A program made the position numbers and the translations under genes. The notes under the pieces were generated by a model. That model did no database searches. It saw only the letters and a list, made by a program, of their open reading frames with translations, and was not told where the DNA came from. Shown in pieces: positions 1-8,666 of a stretch of DNA of 8,965 nt (within the stretch, counting starts at the first letter, position 1; every line of letters begins with the position of its first letter). This DNA is from Alphaproteobacteria bacterium (GTDB taxonomy: Bacteria; Pseudomonadota; Alphaproteobacteria; Rhizobiales; Rhizobiaceae): the NCBI GenBank assembly GCA_017308345.1, contig JAFKFE010000549.1, forward strand, positions 1 to 8,965, read 5' to 3'.

Positions 1-2631
1 TCCAAGATCACCCGCTCCGGCGGCGTCGACCGGGTCATACGCGTCGAGCTCGACCCCGATCGCCTTGCGGCGCTGGGCATCAGCGCCGGCGATGTGAGCG
101 AGACGCTGGCCTCCAACAACGTCAACCAGCCGGGCGGCCGCGCCAATATCGGCGGCCAGGAGCAGTCCGTGCGCACGCTGGCCAGCGCCACGACCGTCGA
201 GGCCCTGGCCGATACACGCATTGCGCTGAGCGGCGTCGGCGACGTCAAGCTTTCCGACCTCGGCACCGTCGTCGACAGCTGGGAAAAGCCGCGCCAGGCC
301 GCCTATCTCGACGGCAGGCAGGTGGTAGCCTTCAATGTCTACAGATCGGTCGGCTCGAGCGAGATCGACGTGGTCAAGGCCGCCCGCGCCGCGATCGCCG
401 AGATGGGCGCCAAGACCACGACGGCGAAATTCACGGAAGTCACCTCCTCGTCCGGCTTCGTCCAGGAAAGCTACGATGCCGCGCTGGAGGCGCTCTGGCT
501 CGGCGCCCTGCTCGCCATCGGCGTGGTCTGGCTGTTCCTGCGCGACATCAGGGCAACGCTGGTGTCGGCGGTGGCGATGCCGCTGTCGCTGATCCCAACC
601 TTCGCGGTGATGGCGGCCTTCGACATCTCGCTCAACAACATCACCCTGCTGGCGCTCTCGTTGGTCGTCGGCATCCTCGTCGACGACGCCATCGTCGAGA
701 TCGAGAACATCGTGCGCCATATGCGCCAGACCGGCGTCAGCGCCTACCAGGCGGCGATCGAGGCGGCGGACGAGATCGGCCTCGCCGTAGTGGCGACCAC
801 CGCCACCATCGTCGCCGTGTTCCTCCCCGTCGCCTTCATGCCCGGCATTCCCGGCAAGTTCTTCTTTTCCTTTGCCGTCGCGGTTTGCGTGTCCGTGCTG
901 TTTTCGCTGCTGGTGGCGCGCATGCTCACCCCGCTGATGGGCGCCTATCTGGTGCGTGCGGGCGGCCATGATGAAGACGACACGCCTGCCTGGGTGCCGA
1001 CCTATCTCTGGCTGCTGCGCAAGGCGCTCGACCACCGCTGGATCACGCTCGCTGCGGGCATCGCCTTCTTCGCCGGCTCGATGATGCTGGCGACACACTT
1101 GCCGACCGAATTCATGGCGGCGGCGGATCGCGGCCGCTCGATGATCTCGGTCGAGCTGCAGCCCGGCTCGACCATCGAGCAGACCACGACGGCGGTGCAA
1201 GAGATCACCAAGCGGCTGGAGAACGAGCCGGCCGTCGACAGCGTGTTTGCCACCATCGGCACGGCCGCCTCATCCGGGGGCGGGCCGAACCAAGGCTCGA
1301 GCTCGGCCGAGGTGCGCACCGCGACCGTCACCGTCAATTTCAAGTCTCGCGCCGAACGGAGCATGAGCCATCAGCAGTTCGAGGCCGAGGCCTCGCCGAA
1401 GCTCAACGACATTCCCGGCGCGCGCATCCAGTTCGGCGCCGACGGCTTCTCCGGCGCCAAGGTGTCGATCACGCTGGTCGGCGACGACGGCCAAGCCCTC
1501 GAAAAGGCAAGCGATGCGCTGATCGACGGGATGAAGTCGGTTCCCGGACTGATCAATCCGACTTCGACCGCGGCCACCACCAAACCGGAGCTGATCGTGC
1601 GGCCCGACAGCGCCAGGGCGGCCGAGCACGGCCTCACGCCGACAGAGATCGCCGCGACGGTCAAGATCGCCACCATCGGCGACACCGACACCAGCCTAGC
1701 GAAGTTCAATCTCGGCGACCGTCAGGTCTCGATCATCGTGACCTTGCCCGATGGTGCCATCGACGATCCGGCAAAGCTCGCCATGCTGCCGCTGACCGGC
1801 ACCAAGGGCACCGTTCCGCTAGGCGCCGTCGCGGATATCGGCTTCAACGCTGGCCCCAACAGCATCACGCGTGTCGACAGAAGCCGCAGCGCCACCGTCG
1901 AGGCGGACCTTTCCGGCCTGACGCTCGGCCAGGCGACCGAGGCCATCCGCGCCCTGCCCGCCATGCAAAACCTTCCAGCCGGCGTGCACGAACTGGCGCG
2001 CGGCGATGCCCAACGCATGCAGGAGCTGTTCACGGGCTTCGCCACCGCGATCGCGGCGGGCATCATCCTGATGTACCTGACGCTGGTGCTGCTCTTCCGC
2101 GGCTTCGTGCAACCGGTGACCATCCTGGTGGCGCTGCCGCTGTCGGTGGGCGGCGCGCTCGGTTTTCTGCTCATTACCGGCAAGGCGCTTGGCATCTCGC
2201 CGTTGATCGGCATACTGATGCTGATGGGCATCGCGGCCAAGAACTCGATCCTGCTCGTCGAATATGCCCTGGTCGCCGAGAAGGAGCATGGCATGAGCCG
2301 CTTCGAGGCACTGCTCGACGCCGCCCGCAAGCGGGCCCGGCCCATCGTCATGACATCGATCGCCATGGGCGCCGGCATGCTGCCGATCGCGCTTGGCATC
2401 GGCGCCGACGCGGAGACCCGGGCGCCGATGGCGATCGCCGTGATCGGCGGGCTCATCTCGTCCACCGTGCTCAGCCTTGTCTACGTGCCGGTGGTCTACA
2501 CCTTCATGGACGACATCCAGCGCTTCCTTGCCCGCCATCTCGGCAAGCTGCTGGTCGAAGCGCCTGGCGCGACCGGCCAGGCGAAGACCCCAACTCCAGG
2601 GAAAGACCCAGCCAATGCATATCCAGCCTAG
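1..2631 (+). CDS. RND efflux permease, first of two (5'-truncated by window edge)
   Basis: Inner-membrane proton/drug antiporter subunit of a tripartite efflux pump. The reading frame is open from base 1, so the start codon is outside the window; 876 residues are present against about 1,030-1,050 for the family, so roughly 170 N-terminal residues, including TM1, are missing. Using base 1 as codon 1, the visible part starts in the first porter region. TM2-TM6 then lie at about 161-314, TM7 at 347-367, the second periplasmic loop at about 368-675, and TM8-TM12 at about 676-835. The proton-relay acids are D228 and D229 in GILVDDAIVEIEN (TM4), and the partner lysine is K747 in GIAAKNSILLVEYA (TM10), so transport chemistry should be intact. 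The porter loop near 421-437 is Gly/Ser-rich and lacks the phenylalanines of AcrB's G-loop. The ATG at 94 is internal and not the start. The gene overlaps the adaptor downstream by 17 nt. Family assignment is certain; substrate is unknown. Confidence 0.96.
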   Translation, partial: SKITRSGGVDRVIRVELDPDRLAALGISAGDVSETLASNNVNQPGGRANIGGQEQSVRTLASATTVEALADTRIALSGVGDVKLSDLGTVVDSWEKPRQAAYLDGRQVVAFNVYRSVGSSEIDVVKAARAAIAEMGAKTTTAKFTEVTSSSGFVQESYDAALEALWLGALLAIGVVWLFLRDIRATLVSAVAMPLSLIPTFAVMAAFDISLNNITLLALSLVVGILVDDAIVEIENIVRHMRQTGVSAYQAAIEAADEIGLAVVATTATIVAVFLPVAFMPGIPGKFFFSFAVAVCVSVLFSLLVARMLTPLMGAYLVRAGGHDEDDTPAWVPTYLWLLRKALDHRWITLAAGIAFFAGSMMLATHLPTEFMAAADRGRSMISVELQPGSTIEQTTTAVQEITKRLENEPAVDSVFATIGTAASSGGGPNQGSSSAEVRTATVTVNFKSRAERSMSHQQFEAEASPKLNDIPGARIQFGADGFSGAKVSITLVGDDGQALEKASDALIDGMKSVPGLINPTSTAATTKPELIVRPDSARAAEHGLTPTEIAATVKIATIGDTDTSLAKFNLGDRQVSIIVTLPDGAIDDPAKLAMLPLTGTKGTVPLGAVADIGFNAGPNSITRVDRSRSATVEADLSGLTLGQATEAIRALPAMQNLPAGVHELARGDAQRMQELFTGFATAIAAGIILMYLTLVLLFRGFVQPVTILVALPLSVGGALGFLLITGKALGISPLIGILMLMGIAAKNSILLVEYALVAEKEHGMSRFEALLDAARKRARPIVMTSIAMGAGMLPIALGIGADAETRAPMAIAVIGGLISSTVLSLVYVPVVYTFMDDIQRFLARHLGKLLVEAPGATGQAKTPTPGKDPANAYPA
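2598..2604 (+). promoter_or_regulatory. Ribosome binding site of the adaptor gene
   Basis: AGGGAAA lies inside the 3' end of the first permease gene, 10 nt before the ATG at 2615. It decides the adaptor start, because the upstream in-frame ATG at 2477 would put 46 residues of permease-shadow sequence ahead of the lipoprotein signal. With the 17-nt gene overlap, ribosomes finishing the permease could re-initiate here. Confidence 0.65.
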
Positions 2632-3892
2632 TCGTTCTCTGTCGCCGGCAAGGCCACGCCGCCTGTCTCCTTGGACGGGGATTCTGTGCGCCGCTGTTCT
2701 CCTTGCGGCCTGCTCGCAGGAAAAGAGCCAGGTGCCGGCGGGCATGGGCGGCGCCGGCAGGCCCGAGGTCGGCGTCGTCACGCTGCACCCGCAGTCGGTT
2801 GCGATCACCGCCGAGCTGCCCGGCCGCACGGCAGCCTCGCTCATCGCCGAGGTGCGCCCGCAGGTCGACGGCATCATCCAGCAGCGGCTGTTCCAGGAGG
2901 GCGCCGAGGTGGTGGCGGGCCAGCCGCTCTATCTCATCGACCCGGCGAGCTATCAGGCCGCCTATGACAGCGCCGTCGCGACGCAGCAGAAGGCGGAAGC
3001 CGCGGTGCCCACCGCCCAGGCCAAGTTCGACCGCTATGCAGGGCTGCTGAAGCAGAACGTCGTCTCGAAGCAGGATTACGACGATGCCGCCGCCACGCTG
3101 GCGCAGGCGCAGGCCGACGTCGCGGCGGCCAAGGCCAGCGTCGAGACGGCGCGCATCAGCCTGAACCGCACCTCGATCACCGCGCCGATCGCCGGCCGCA
3201 TCGACAAATCGACATTGACGCCGGGAGCCTTGGTCACCGCCAACCAGGAGACGGTGCTGACCACCATTCGCTCGCTCGATCCCATCAATGTCGACGTCAC
3301 GCAGTCGAGCACCAATCTGCTGAATTTGCGCCAGGCGATCGCCGAGGGCCGCGTGAAATTCAGCGGGTCCAATGTCAGCGTCAAGCTGAAGCTCGACAAC
3401 GGCACCATCTACGCGCAGAACGGCAAGATGGAATTCACCGGCGCCAATGTCGACCAGTCCACCGGCACCTTCGCGCTCCGAGCCCAGTTTCCCAATCCCG
3501 ACCGGCTGCTGCTGCCTGGCATGTATGTGCGCGCCATCGTCGAGGAAGGCGTCGCCCAGAACAGCTTCCTGGTGCCGCAGCGCGGCGTCACCCGCGACCC
3601 CAAGGGCCAGGCGACGGCCATGGTGGTCAATGCCCAGGGCAAGGTCGAGCAGCGCGTGCTCAGCGTGCGCAACAGCGTCGGCAACAACTGGCTGGTGGAT
3701 TCCGGCGTCAGCGATGGCGACCGGGTCATCGTCGAAGGGCTGCAACTGGTGCGCGCCGGTGGCGACGCGACGGCGGTCGAAGTGACGATCGACGAAACGA
3801 CCGGCGAGATCAAGGATCGCGAGCAAAGCTCCGCCTCGGCGGAACCCGCCGGCACCGCCAAACAGCCAGTCTCTGGCGCAACCGGGAACTGA
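2615..3892 (+). CDS. RND efflux periplasmic adaptor lipoprotein (AcrA/MexA type, HlyD superfamily)
   Basis: Membrane-fusion protein bridging the inner-membrane permease and the outer-membrane channel. The ATG at 2615 gives 425 residues. It is preferred to the in-frame ATG at 2477 because it is preceded by AGGGAAA and begins a proper lipoprotein signal: basic residues R13, R15 and R16, a hydrophobic core at 21-30, and lipobox L-A-A-C with C33 as the likely lipidated cysteine. Domains in order are lipoyl half 1 (about 72-110, with RPQVDGII), alpha-helical coiled-coil hairpin (about 111-182), lipoyl half 2 (about 184-216, with [10 protein letters not shown]), beta-barrel (about 220-312, with LLPGMYVRA) and membrane-proximal domain (about 318-392). 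The tail is polar. R140, L144 and S151 at the hairpin tip match the RLS motif used by AcrA-type adaptors to engage a TolC-like channel. Position between two permeases leaves its partner ambiguous, but the second permease (4 nt downstream) and the outer-membrane factor make it the obvious adaptor of that pump. Confidence 0.95.
   Translation: MHIQPSRSLSPARPRRLSPWTGILCAAVLLAACSQEKSQVPAGMGGAGRPEVGVVTLHPQSVAITAELPGRTAASLIAEVRPQVDGIIQQRLFQEGAEVVAGQPLYLIDPASYQAAYDSAVATQQKAEAAVPTAQAKFDRYAGLLKQNVVSKQDYDDAAATLAQAQADVAAAKASVETARISLNRTSITAPIAGRIDKSTLTPGALVTANQETVLTTIRSLDPINVDVTQSSTNLLNLRQAIAEGRVKFSGSNVSVKLKLDNGTIYAQNGKMEFTGANVDQSTGTFALRAQFPNPDRLLLPGMYVRAIVEEGVAQNSFLVPQRGVTRDPKGQATAMVVNAQGKVEQRVLSVRNSVGNNWLVDSGVSDGDRVIVEGLQLVRAGGDATAVEVTIDETTGEIKDREQSSASAEPAGTAKQPVSGATGN
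3884..3887 (+). promoter_or_regulatory. Ribosome binding site of the second permease
   Basis: GGGA ends 9 nt before the ATG at 3897 and lies within the last codons of the adaptor gene. This fits translational coupling across the 4-nt gap. The GAAG at 3891-3894 is too close to the start to be preferred. Confidence 0.5.
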
Positions 3893-3896
3893 AGCG

Positions 3897-6800
3897 ATGT
3901 CGGCTTTCTTCATCAACCGGCCGATCTTCGCCTGGGTGATCGCCATCGTGATCATGCTGGGCGGGCTGCTGGCGCTGCAGTCGTTGCCGATCTCGCAATA
4001 TCCGCAGATCGCGCCGACCACCGTCAACATCAGCGCCAGCTACCCCGGCGCAGATGCCCAGACGGTCGAGAACTCGGTGACAAAGGTCATCGAGCAGGGC
4101 ATGACCGGCATCGACAACCTCGATTACATGACGGCGACGTCGACCTCGACCGGCCAGGCCTCGATCACGCTGACCTTCACCAGCGCCGCCAACGCGGACA
4201 CGGCCCAGGTTCAGACGCAGAACAAGCTGCAGCTTGTACAGTCGCAGCTGCCGCAGGTCGTCCAGAGCAACGGCATTACCGTCTCCAAATCCTCGACCGG
4301 CTTCCTGATGGTCATCGGCTTCGTTTCCAGCGACGGCAAGATGAACTCGACCGATCTCGCCGACTATGTCGACAGCACCATCAACGACACGCTGAAGCGC
4401 GTCGAAGGCGTCGGCTCGACGCAGCTTTTCGGCTCGGGCTACGCGATGCGTATCTGGCTCGATCCCGACAAGCTTGCGCAATACGCTCTGATGCCGAGCG
4501 ATGTGGCGACTGCGATCGAAGCGCAGAACACGCAGGTTTCGGCCGGTCAGCTCGGCGGGCTTCCGGCGCGCAAGGGCCAGCAGCTCAACGCCACGGTGAC
4601 GGCCAAGAGCAGGCTGCAGACCGCCGAGCAGTTCCGCAACATCATCCTGAAAAGCAACACCGACGGCTCGCTGGTGCGGCTGAACGATGTCGCCAGGGTC
4701 GAGATCGGCGCCGAAAGCTACACCACGCAAGCCCATTACAACGGCAAGCCGGCCGCCGGCGTCGCCGTCAACCTGGCGACGGGCGCCAACGCGATCAGCA
4801 CGGCCGAAGCGGTGCGCTCGACCATCAACCGCCTGAGCTCGACCTTCCCGCAAGGCGTCGAGGTCGTCTATCCCTATGACACCTCGCCCTTCGTGCGCCT
4901 GTCGATCGAGGAGGTGGTGAAGACGCTGGCCGAAGCGATCGTGCTGGTGTTCCTGGTGATGCTGCTGTTCCTGCAGAACCTGCGCGCCACCATCATCCCG
5001 ACGATCGCCGTGCCCGTGGTGCTGCTCGGCACGTTCGGCGTGCTCTCCTTCTTCGGCTACTCGATCAACACGCTCACCATGTTCGCCATGGTTCTGGCCA
5101 TCGGCCTGCTCGTCGACGACGCCATCGTCGTGGTCGAGAATGTCGAGCGCGTGATGCACGAGGAAGGCCTGCCACCGAAAGAGGCGACGCGCAAATCGAT
5201 GAACGAGATCACCGGCGCGCTGATCGGCATCGCCACCGTGCTGTCGGCCGTGTTCGTGCCGATGGCCTTCTTCGGCGGTTCCACCGGCATCATCTACCGG
5301 CAATTCTCGGTCACCATCGTCTCGGCCATGGTGCTTTCGGTGCTGGTCGCGCTGGTGCTGACGCCGGCGCTGTGCGCCACCATCCTGCGCCCGCCAAAGG
5401 ACCATGCGACGCAGAAGGGGCCGTTCGGCTGGTTCAACCGCGTCTTCGACCGCGGCACGATCGCCTATCGCGACGGCTCGCAGGGCATCATCAACCGGTC
5501 CTGGCGCTTCCTTGCCGTGTTCCTGGCCATCGTCGTCGCCATGGGCTGGATGTTTGCGCGATTGCCGAGCTCATTCCTGCCGGAAGAAGATCAGGGCATC
5601 CTGATCACCAGCGCATCGCTGCCCGTCGGCGCGACGCAGGACCGCACCGAACGTGTGCTCGCCCAGGTGACCGACCATTATCTGAACGAAGAAAAGGACG
5701 CGGTCGAAGGCGTGTTCACCGCTTCCGGCTTCGGCTTTGGCGGCGCCGGGCAGAATGTCGGCATCGCCTTCGTGCGGATGAAGGATTTCAGCCAGCGCAA
5801 GACGCCGGCTCTCGCCGCGTCGGCGGTGGCCGGCCGCGCCATGGGCGCCTTCTCCAAAATCAGGGACGCCCAGGTTTTCGCGCTCGCCCCGCCCGCCATC
5901 CAGGGTTTCGGCAACACCAACGGCTTCGATTTCTACCTGCAGGACGTCAACGGCGCCGGCCATGAGGCGCTGATCCAGACACGCAACAAGCTGCTCGGCC
6001 TTGCCGCGCAGAGCAAGCTGCTCGCCAACACGCGCCCCAACGGCCAGGAGGATCAGCCGCAATTCTCGGTCGATATCGACCAGGAAAAGGCGAGCGCGCT
6101 GGGCATCAGCCTCGCCGACATCAACAACACGCTGTCGACTGCCTGGGGCAGCGACTATGTCAACGACTTCATCGACCGCGGGCGGGTGAAGCCGGTCTAT
6201 CTGCAGTCGGACGCGGGCTTCCGCATGCAGCCGGAAGATCTCGACAAATGGCAGGTCCGCAACTCCGGCGGCGTCATGGTCCCGTTCTCCGCCTTAGCCT
6301 CCAGCCACTGGACATACGGATCGCCCCGCCTCGAACGCTACAACGGCTCGGCGGCGGTCGAGATCCAGGGCGCGGCGGCAGCCGGCCAAAGCTCGGGCGC
6401 GGCCATGGACGAGATCGACAAGCTGGTCGCGCAACTGCCCGCCGGATACTCGCATGAATGGACCGGGCTGTCGCACCAGGAGAGGCTTTCCGGCAACCAG
6501 GCGATGTCGCTCTATGCGATTTCAGCGCTGGTCGTCTTCCTCTGCCTCGCCGCGCTGTACGAAAGCTGGTCGATCCCGTTCGCGGTGATGCTCTCCGTGC
6601 CGATCGGTATCTTCGGCGCGCTGGCGGCGGCGACACTCTTTGGCCAAACCAACGACGTCTATTTCAAGGTCGGTCTGCTGACGACGATCGGTCTCGCGGC
6701 CAAGAACGCCATCCTTATCGTCGAGTTCGCCATCGACCGCCAGTCGGCTGGAATGGGATTGGTCGAGGCGACGCTCGACGCGGCGCGGCAACGCCTGCGG

Positions 6801-7040
6801 CCGATCCTGATGACGTCGCTGGCCTTCATCCTCGGCGTCACCCCGCTCGCTATCGCCAGCGGAGCGGGCTCGGGAGCGCAGAACTCGGTCGGCATCGGCG
6901 TCATGGGCGGCATGATCGCGGCGACGGTGATCGGCGTCTTCCTCGTGCCGCTTTTGTTCGTCACGGTGCGCCGCATCTTCAAGGGCAAGGCGGCCAACGA
7001 GAATTCGGGCGGGACGCAAGCGACAGCCACTCAGGAATAA
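3897..7040 (+). CDS. RND efflux permease, second of two (AcrB-like, HAE1 family)
   Basis: Complete proton-driven multidrug antiporter, 1,047 residues against 1,049 for E. coli AcrB. The N-terminus [14 protein letters not shown] is typical of HAE1 permeases and fixes the ATG at 3897. TM1 is at about 10-28, the first porter/docking loop about 30-335, TM2-TM6 about 340-497, TM7 about 536-554, the second porter/docking loop about 555-865, and TM8-TM12 about 868-1020. The proton relay is D407/D408 in [13 protein letters not shown], the same numbers as in AcrB, with K936 in [14 protein letters not shown]. The docking stretch [12 protein letters not shown] (210-221) and the G-loop [10 protein letters not shown] (611-620) are present; F612 and F614 correspond to AcrB F615 and F617, which line the drug path. 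The gene begins 4 nt after the adaptor stop and is followed after 12 nt by the outer-membrane factor. Hydrophobic or amphiphilic drugs, plant phenolics or detergents are plausible substrates from the family, but no specific one can be read. Confidence 0.98.
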   Translation: MSAFFINRPIFAWVIAIVIMLGGLLALQSLPISQYPQIAPTTVNISASYPGADAQTVENSVTKVIEQGMTGIDNLDYMTATSTSTGQASITLTFTSAANADTAQVQTQNKLQLVQSQLPQVVQSNGITVSKSSTGFLMVIGFVSSDGKMNSTDLADYVDSTINDTLKRVEGVGSTQLFGSGYAMRIWLDPDKLAQYALMPSDVATAIEAQNTQVSAGQLGGLPARKGQQLNATVTAKSRLQTAEQFRNIILKSNTDGSLVRLNDVARVEIGAESYTTQAHYNGKPAAGVAVNLATGANAISTAEAVRSTINRLSSTFPQGVEVVYPYDTSPFVRLSIEEVVKTLAEAIVLVFLVMLLFLQNLRATIIPTIAVPVVLLGTFGVLSFFGYSINTLTMFAMVLAIGLLVDDAIVVVENVERVMHEEGLPPKEATRKSMNEITGALIGIATVLSAVFVPMAFFGGSTGIIYRQFSVTIVSAMVLSVLVALVLTPALCATILRPPKDHATQKGPFGWFNRVFDRGTIAYRDGSQGIINRSWRFLAVFLAIVVAMGWMFARLPSSFLPEEDQGILITSASLPVGATQDRTERVLAQVTDHYLNEEKDAVEGVFTASGFGFGGAGQNVGIAFVRMKDFSQRKTPALAASAVAGRAMGAFSKIRDAQVFALAPPAIQGFGNTNGFDFYLQDVNGAGHEALIQTRNKLLGLAAQSKLLANTRPNGQEDQPQFSVDIDQEKASALGISLADINNTLSTAWGSDYVNDFIDRGRVKPVYLQSDAGFRMQPEDLDKWQVRNSGGVMVPFSALASSHWTYGSPRLERYNGSAAVEIQGAAAAGQSSGAAMDEIDKLVAQLPAGYSHEWTGLSHQERLSGNQAMSLYAISALVVFLCLAALYESWSIPFAVMLSVPIGIFGALAAATLFGQTNDVYFKVGLLTTIGLAAKNAILIVEFAIDRQSAGMGLVEATLDAARQRLRPILMTSLAFILGVTPLAIASGAGSGAQNSVGIGVMGGMIAATVIGVFLVPLLFVTVRRIFKGKAANENSGGTQATATQE

Positions 7041-7043
7041 AGG
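7039..7043 (+). promoter_or_regulatory. Ribosome binding site of the outer-membrane factor
   Basis: AAAGG overlaps the TAA stop of the second permease (7038-7040) and sits 9 nt before the ATG at 7053. The 12-nt gap has no room for a promoter or terminator, which supports co-transcription. Confidence 0.5.
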
Positions 7044-7052
7044 TTCTCTAAA

Positions 7053-8546
7053 ATGGTTGGTTTTGAACGCGGTCTCGCGACCGCGAAGGGGCTCCTTTTG
7101 CCCGCTTTTGCCGCTGCCCTGCTCTCGGGATGCGTCGTCGGCCCGGACTACCAGAAACCCCTGCTGGCGATGCCGGCGAACTGGAGCGGGCAGAAGGCGG
7201 CAAAGCCGGCAAAACCGGCGCAATTGTCGAAATGGTGGCAGCGCCTGCGCGATCCCGAGTTGAACGCGCTCGTGGAGGAAGCGGTTGCCGGCAACCTCGA
7301 CGTCGCCACCGCCAAGGCCAAGATCCGCGAGGCGCGGGCGAGCTATCGCCAATCGGTAGGCACGTTGCTCCCATCCGCCGACGGCTCGGCCTCAGCCACC
7401 CGCAACAGGGCCTCGGCCACCTCCACCGGCACTTCGGCCAGTGAGACCTACGATCAATACCAGGCGGGCCTCGACGCCAGCTGGGAGATCGACCTCTTCG
7501 GCGCCAATCGCAGGGGCGTCGAGGCGGCGAGCTATGGGCTGGACGCATCCGAAGAGGAACTGCGTTCGACCCTTCTCACGCTGGTCGGCGATGTGACCTC
7601 GAACTATGTCCAGGCACGCGGCTACCAGGCACGCATAGCGCTCGCCCGGCGCTCTGCCGCATCGCAACGGCAAACCGCCCAGCTCACCCGCACCATGGCC
7701 TTGGCCGGCTCGGCGACCGCGGCGGATGTCGCCAAGGCGGAGGGACAGGCCAGCGGCACGGAAGCCGGCGTTCCGAGCCTGGAGGCGAGCTATGCCGAGG
7801 CCGTGCATCGCCTCTCCGTGCTGACGGGACGCCCGCCGGCGACACTCACCGATCGCCTGAAGCGCGTGACCCAGATCCCGGCGCCGCGCTTGCCGATCCC
7901 GACCGGTATTCCGGCCGACATCCTGCTCACCCGCCCGGACGTGCGCATGGCCGAGCGGCAGTATGCGCAATACACCGCCAAGATCGGCCAGGCCGAGGCG
8001 GCGCGCTATCCGAGCGTCAGCCTGACCGGCGACATCAGCACCACGTCCCTCAAGCTCGGCGATCTCGGCAAGAGTTCCACCATCGGCTGGTCGTTCGGAC
8101 CGTCGCTCAGCGTGCCATTGTTCAACGCCGGTCAGTTGCAGGCGGCCGTCGACGTCGCCAGGGCCCAGCGCGACCAGTATTTCGTCGCCTACAAGGCCGC
8201 CGTGCTGACGGCGCTGGAGGACGTGGAAAACGCCACGGTCTCGCTGTCGCAGGAGCGCATCAGGAACGGCAAGCTCGCCTCTTCGGCGAAGTCCTACGGC
8301 GATGCCGCGCGGCTTGAAGGAACGCTCTACAAGGCCGGCGAGACCAGCCTTCTCGACGTGCTCGATGCCGAACGCTCGGCCTATTCAGCCGACGACTCCG
8401 TGCTGCAAAGCCGCGTTTCGATCGCCACCGACTACATAGCGCTCAACAAGGCGCTTGGCGGCGGCTGGAACGGCGCGATCGACACCGCCAGGCCCGAAAT
8501 CATCGATGTCCACACCGGTCCGCGGCTGGCATCGAAGACGCAATGA
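7053..8546 (+). CDS. Outer-membrane efflux channel lipoprotein, NodT/OprM family
   Basis: Outer-membrane factor of an RND tripartite pump, forming the trimeric exit channel. It has 497 residues, within the usual range of about 460-500. The N-terminus has a lipoprotein signal with lipobox L24-S25-G26-C27, followed by VVGPDYQKP, the standard start of mature NodT/OprM proteins. Next comes W61-W62 with the sequence LRDPELNALVEEAVAGN, the family's opening helix. The two outer-membrane efflux repeats occupy about 70-262 and 285-470. Recognisable markers are WEIDLFG (144-150), DILLTRPDVRMAE (289-301), ARYPSVSLTG (317-326), PLFNAG (355-360), LEDVENA (388-394) and YKAGETSLLDVLDAERS (426-442). Residues 111-131 are a Ser/Thr/Ala-rich stretch where a surface-exposed strand or loop is expected. 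The ATG at 7053 is supported by AAAGG nine bases upstream. It is the last gene of the efflux operon; no other channel gene is visible, so it may serve both permeases. Confidence 0.96.
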   Translation: MVGFERGLATAKGLLLPAFAAALLSGCVVGPDYQKPLLAMPANWSGQKAAKPAKPAQLSKWWQRLRDPELNALVEEAVAGNLDVATAKAKIREARASYRQSVGTLLPSADGSASATRNRASATSTGTSASETYDQYQAGLDASWEIDLFGANRRGVEAASYGLDASEEELRSTLLTLVGDVTSNYVQARGYQARIALARRSAASQRQTAQLTRTMALAGSATAADVAKAEGQASGTEAGVPSLEASYAEAVHRLSVLTGRPPATLTDRLKRVTQIPAPRLPIPTGIPADILLTRPDVRMAERQYAQYTAKIGQAEAARYPSVSLTGDISTTSLKLGDLGKSSTIGWSFGPSLSVPLFNAGQLQAAVDVARAQRDQYFVAYKAAVLTALEDVENATVSLSQERIRNGKLASSAKSYGDAARLEGTLYKAGETSLLDVLDAERSAYSADDSVLQSRVSIATDYIALNKALGGGWNGAIDTARPEIIDVHTGPRLASKTQ

Positions 8547-8636
8547 GGCGAAGACCCGAAAGCCTCCGGCGGGATGTCTGTCCGCCCGTCGCGGCTCATA
8601 CAAATCTCCGTGAGGCATCGCCGCAAGCAGCATCCC
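8547..8636 (+). other. Intergenic spacer with possible stem-loops
   Basis: The spacer after the outer-membrane factor has no ORF of note. GGCGG at 8568-8572 can pair with CCGCC at 8582-8586 around a 9-nt loop. Further on, GCGG (8591-8594) pairs with CCGC (8621-8624) and CTCA (8595-8598) with TGAG (8611-8614), leaving a 6-nt bulge. GGGATG (8571-8576) is also complementary to CATCCC (8631-8636), which would be an alternative closing stem. None is followed by a T tract, so a classic intrinsic terminator is not supported. Rho-dependent ending or RNA-stabilising structure is possible. Confidence 0.25.
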
Positions 8637-8640
8637 ACTA

Positions 8641-8646
8641 TATAAC
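8641..8646 (+). promoter_or_regulatory. Possible -10 box upstream of the hydroxylase-family gene
   Basis: TATAAC matches the sigma-70 -10 consensus at five of six bases and stands in the most AT-rich spot (8636-8646) of a GC-rich spacer. A start site about 7 nt downstream would leave a short leader that still contains the GAGG site. No convincing -35 hexamer is seen 16-18 nt upstream, so this is a tentative call. Confidence 0.3.
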
Positions 8647-8655
8647 AGCGTCATC

Positions 8656-8659
8656 GAGG
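8656..8659 (+). promoter_or_regulatory. Ribosome binding site of the hydroxylase-family gene
   Basis: GAGG with a 7-nt spacer to the ATG at 8667. A competing ATG at 8662 is only 2 nt from this site and opens a 21-codon frame that stops at 8727, so the site favours 8667. Confidence 0.6.
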
Positions 8660-8666
8660 TAATGAG

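Noticed and set aside
676..697. A 22-bp stretch identical to 5109-5130 in the second permease
   Set aside because: It encodes the conserved L-V-D-D-A-I-V proton-relay segment in both permeases. Strong protein constraint plus shared codon preference explains it without recombination or a repeat element.
2477..2614. Longer adaptor start at ATG 2477
   Set aside because: The extra 46 residues are a frame-shifted reading of the permease C-terminus, would bury the lipoprotein signal, and lack the good ribosome site that precedes 2615.
1722..2877. Overlapping minus-strand frames of 247 and 352 codons opposite the first permease
   Set aside because: Two different minus frames are open over the same stretch, both low complexity. 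This is what strong GC3 bias produces opposite a real gene.
2504..4030. Long open frame on the minus strand opposite the adaptor gene (508 codons)
   Set aside because: The + strand here encodes a full adaptor with domains and lipobox. The minus frame is rich in Arg, Gly, Asp and His with no recognisable domain, the usual shadow of GC-rich codon usage.
3810..5405. Long open frame on the minus strand opposite the second permease (531 codons)
   Set aside because: It is a His/Asp/Arg/Gln-rich low-complexity translation with no family features, lying fully antisense to a conserved RND permease. It is a codon-bias artefact.
7198..7222. Short tandem-like repeat with the core GCCGGCAAAACCGGC in the outer-membrane factor
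   Set aside because: It encodes a small A-K-P-A-K-P linker after the lipidated N-terminus; such Ala/Pro linkers often look repetitive in DNA and need no separate function.
8568..8587. Intrinsic terminator after the outer-membrane factor
   Set aside because: The stem has only 5 pairs and is followed by CGTCGCGG rather than a T tract.
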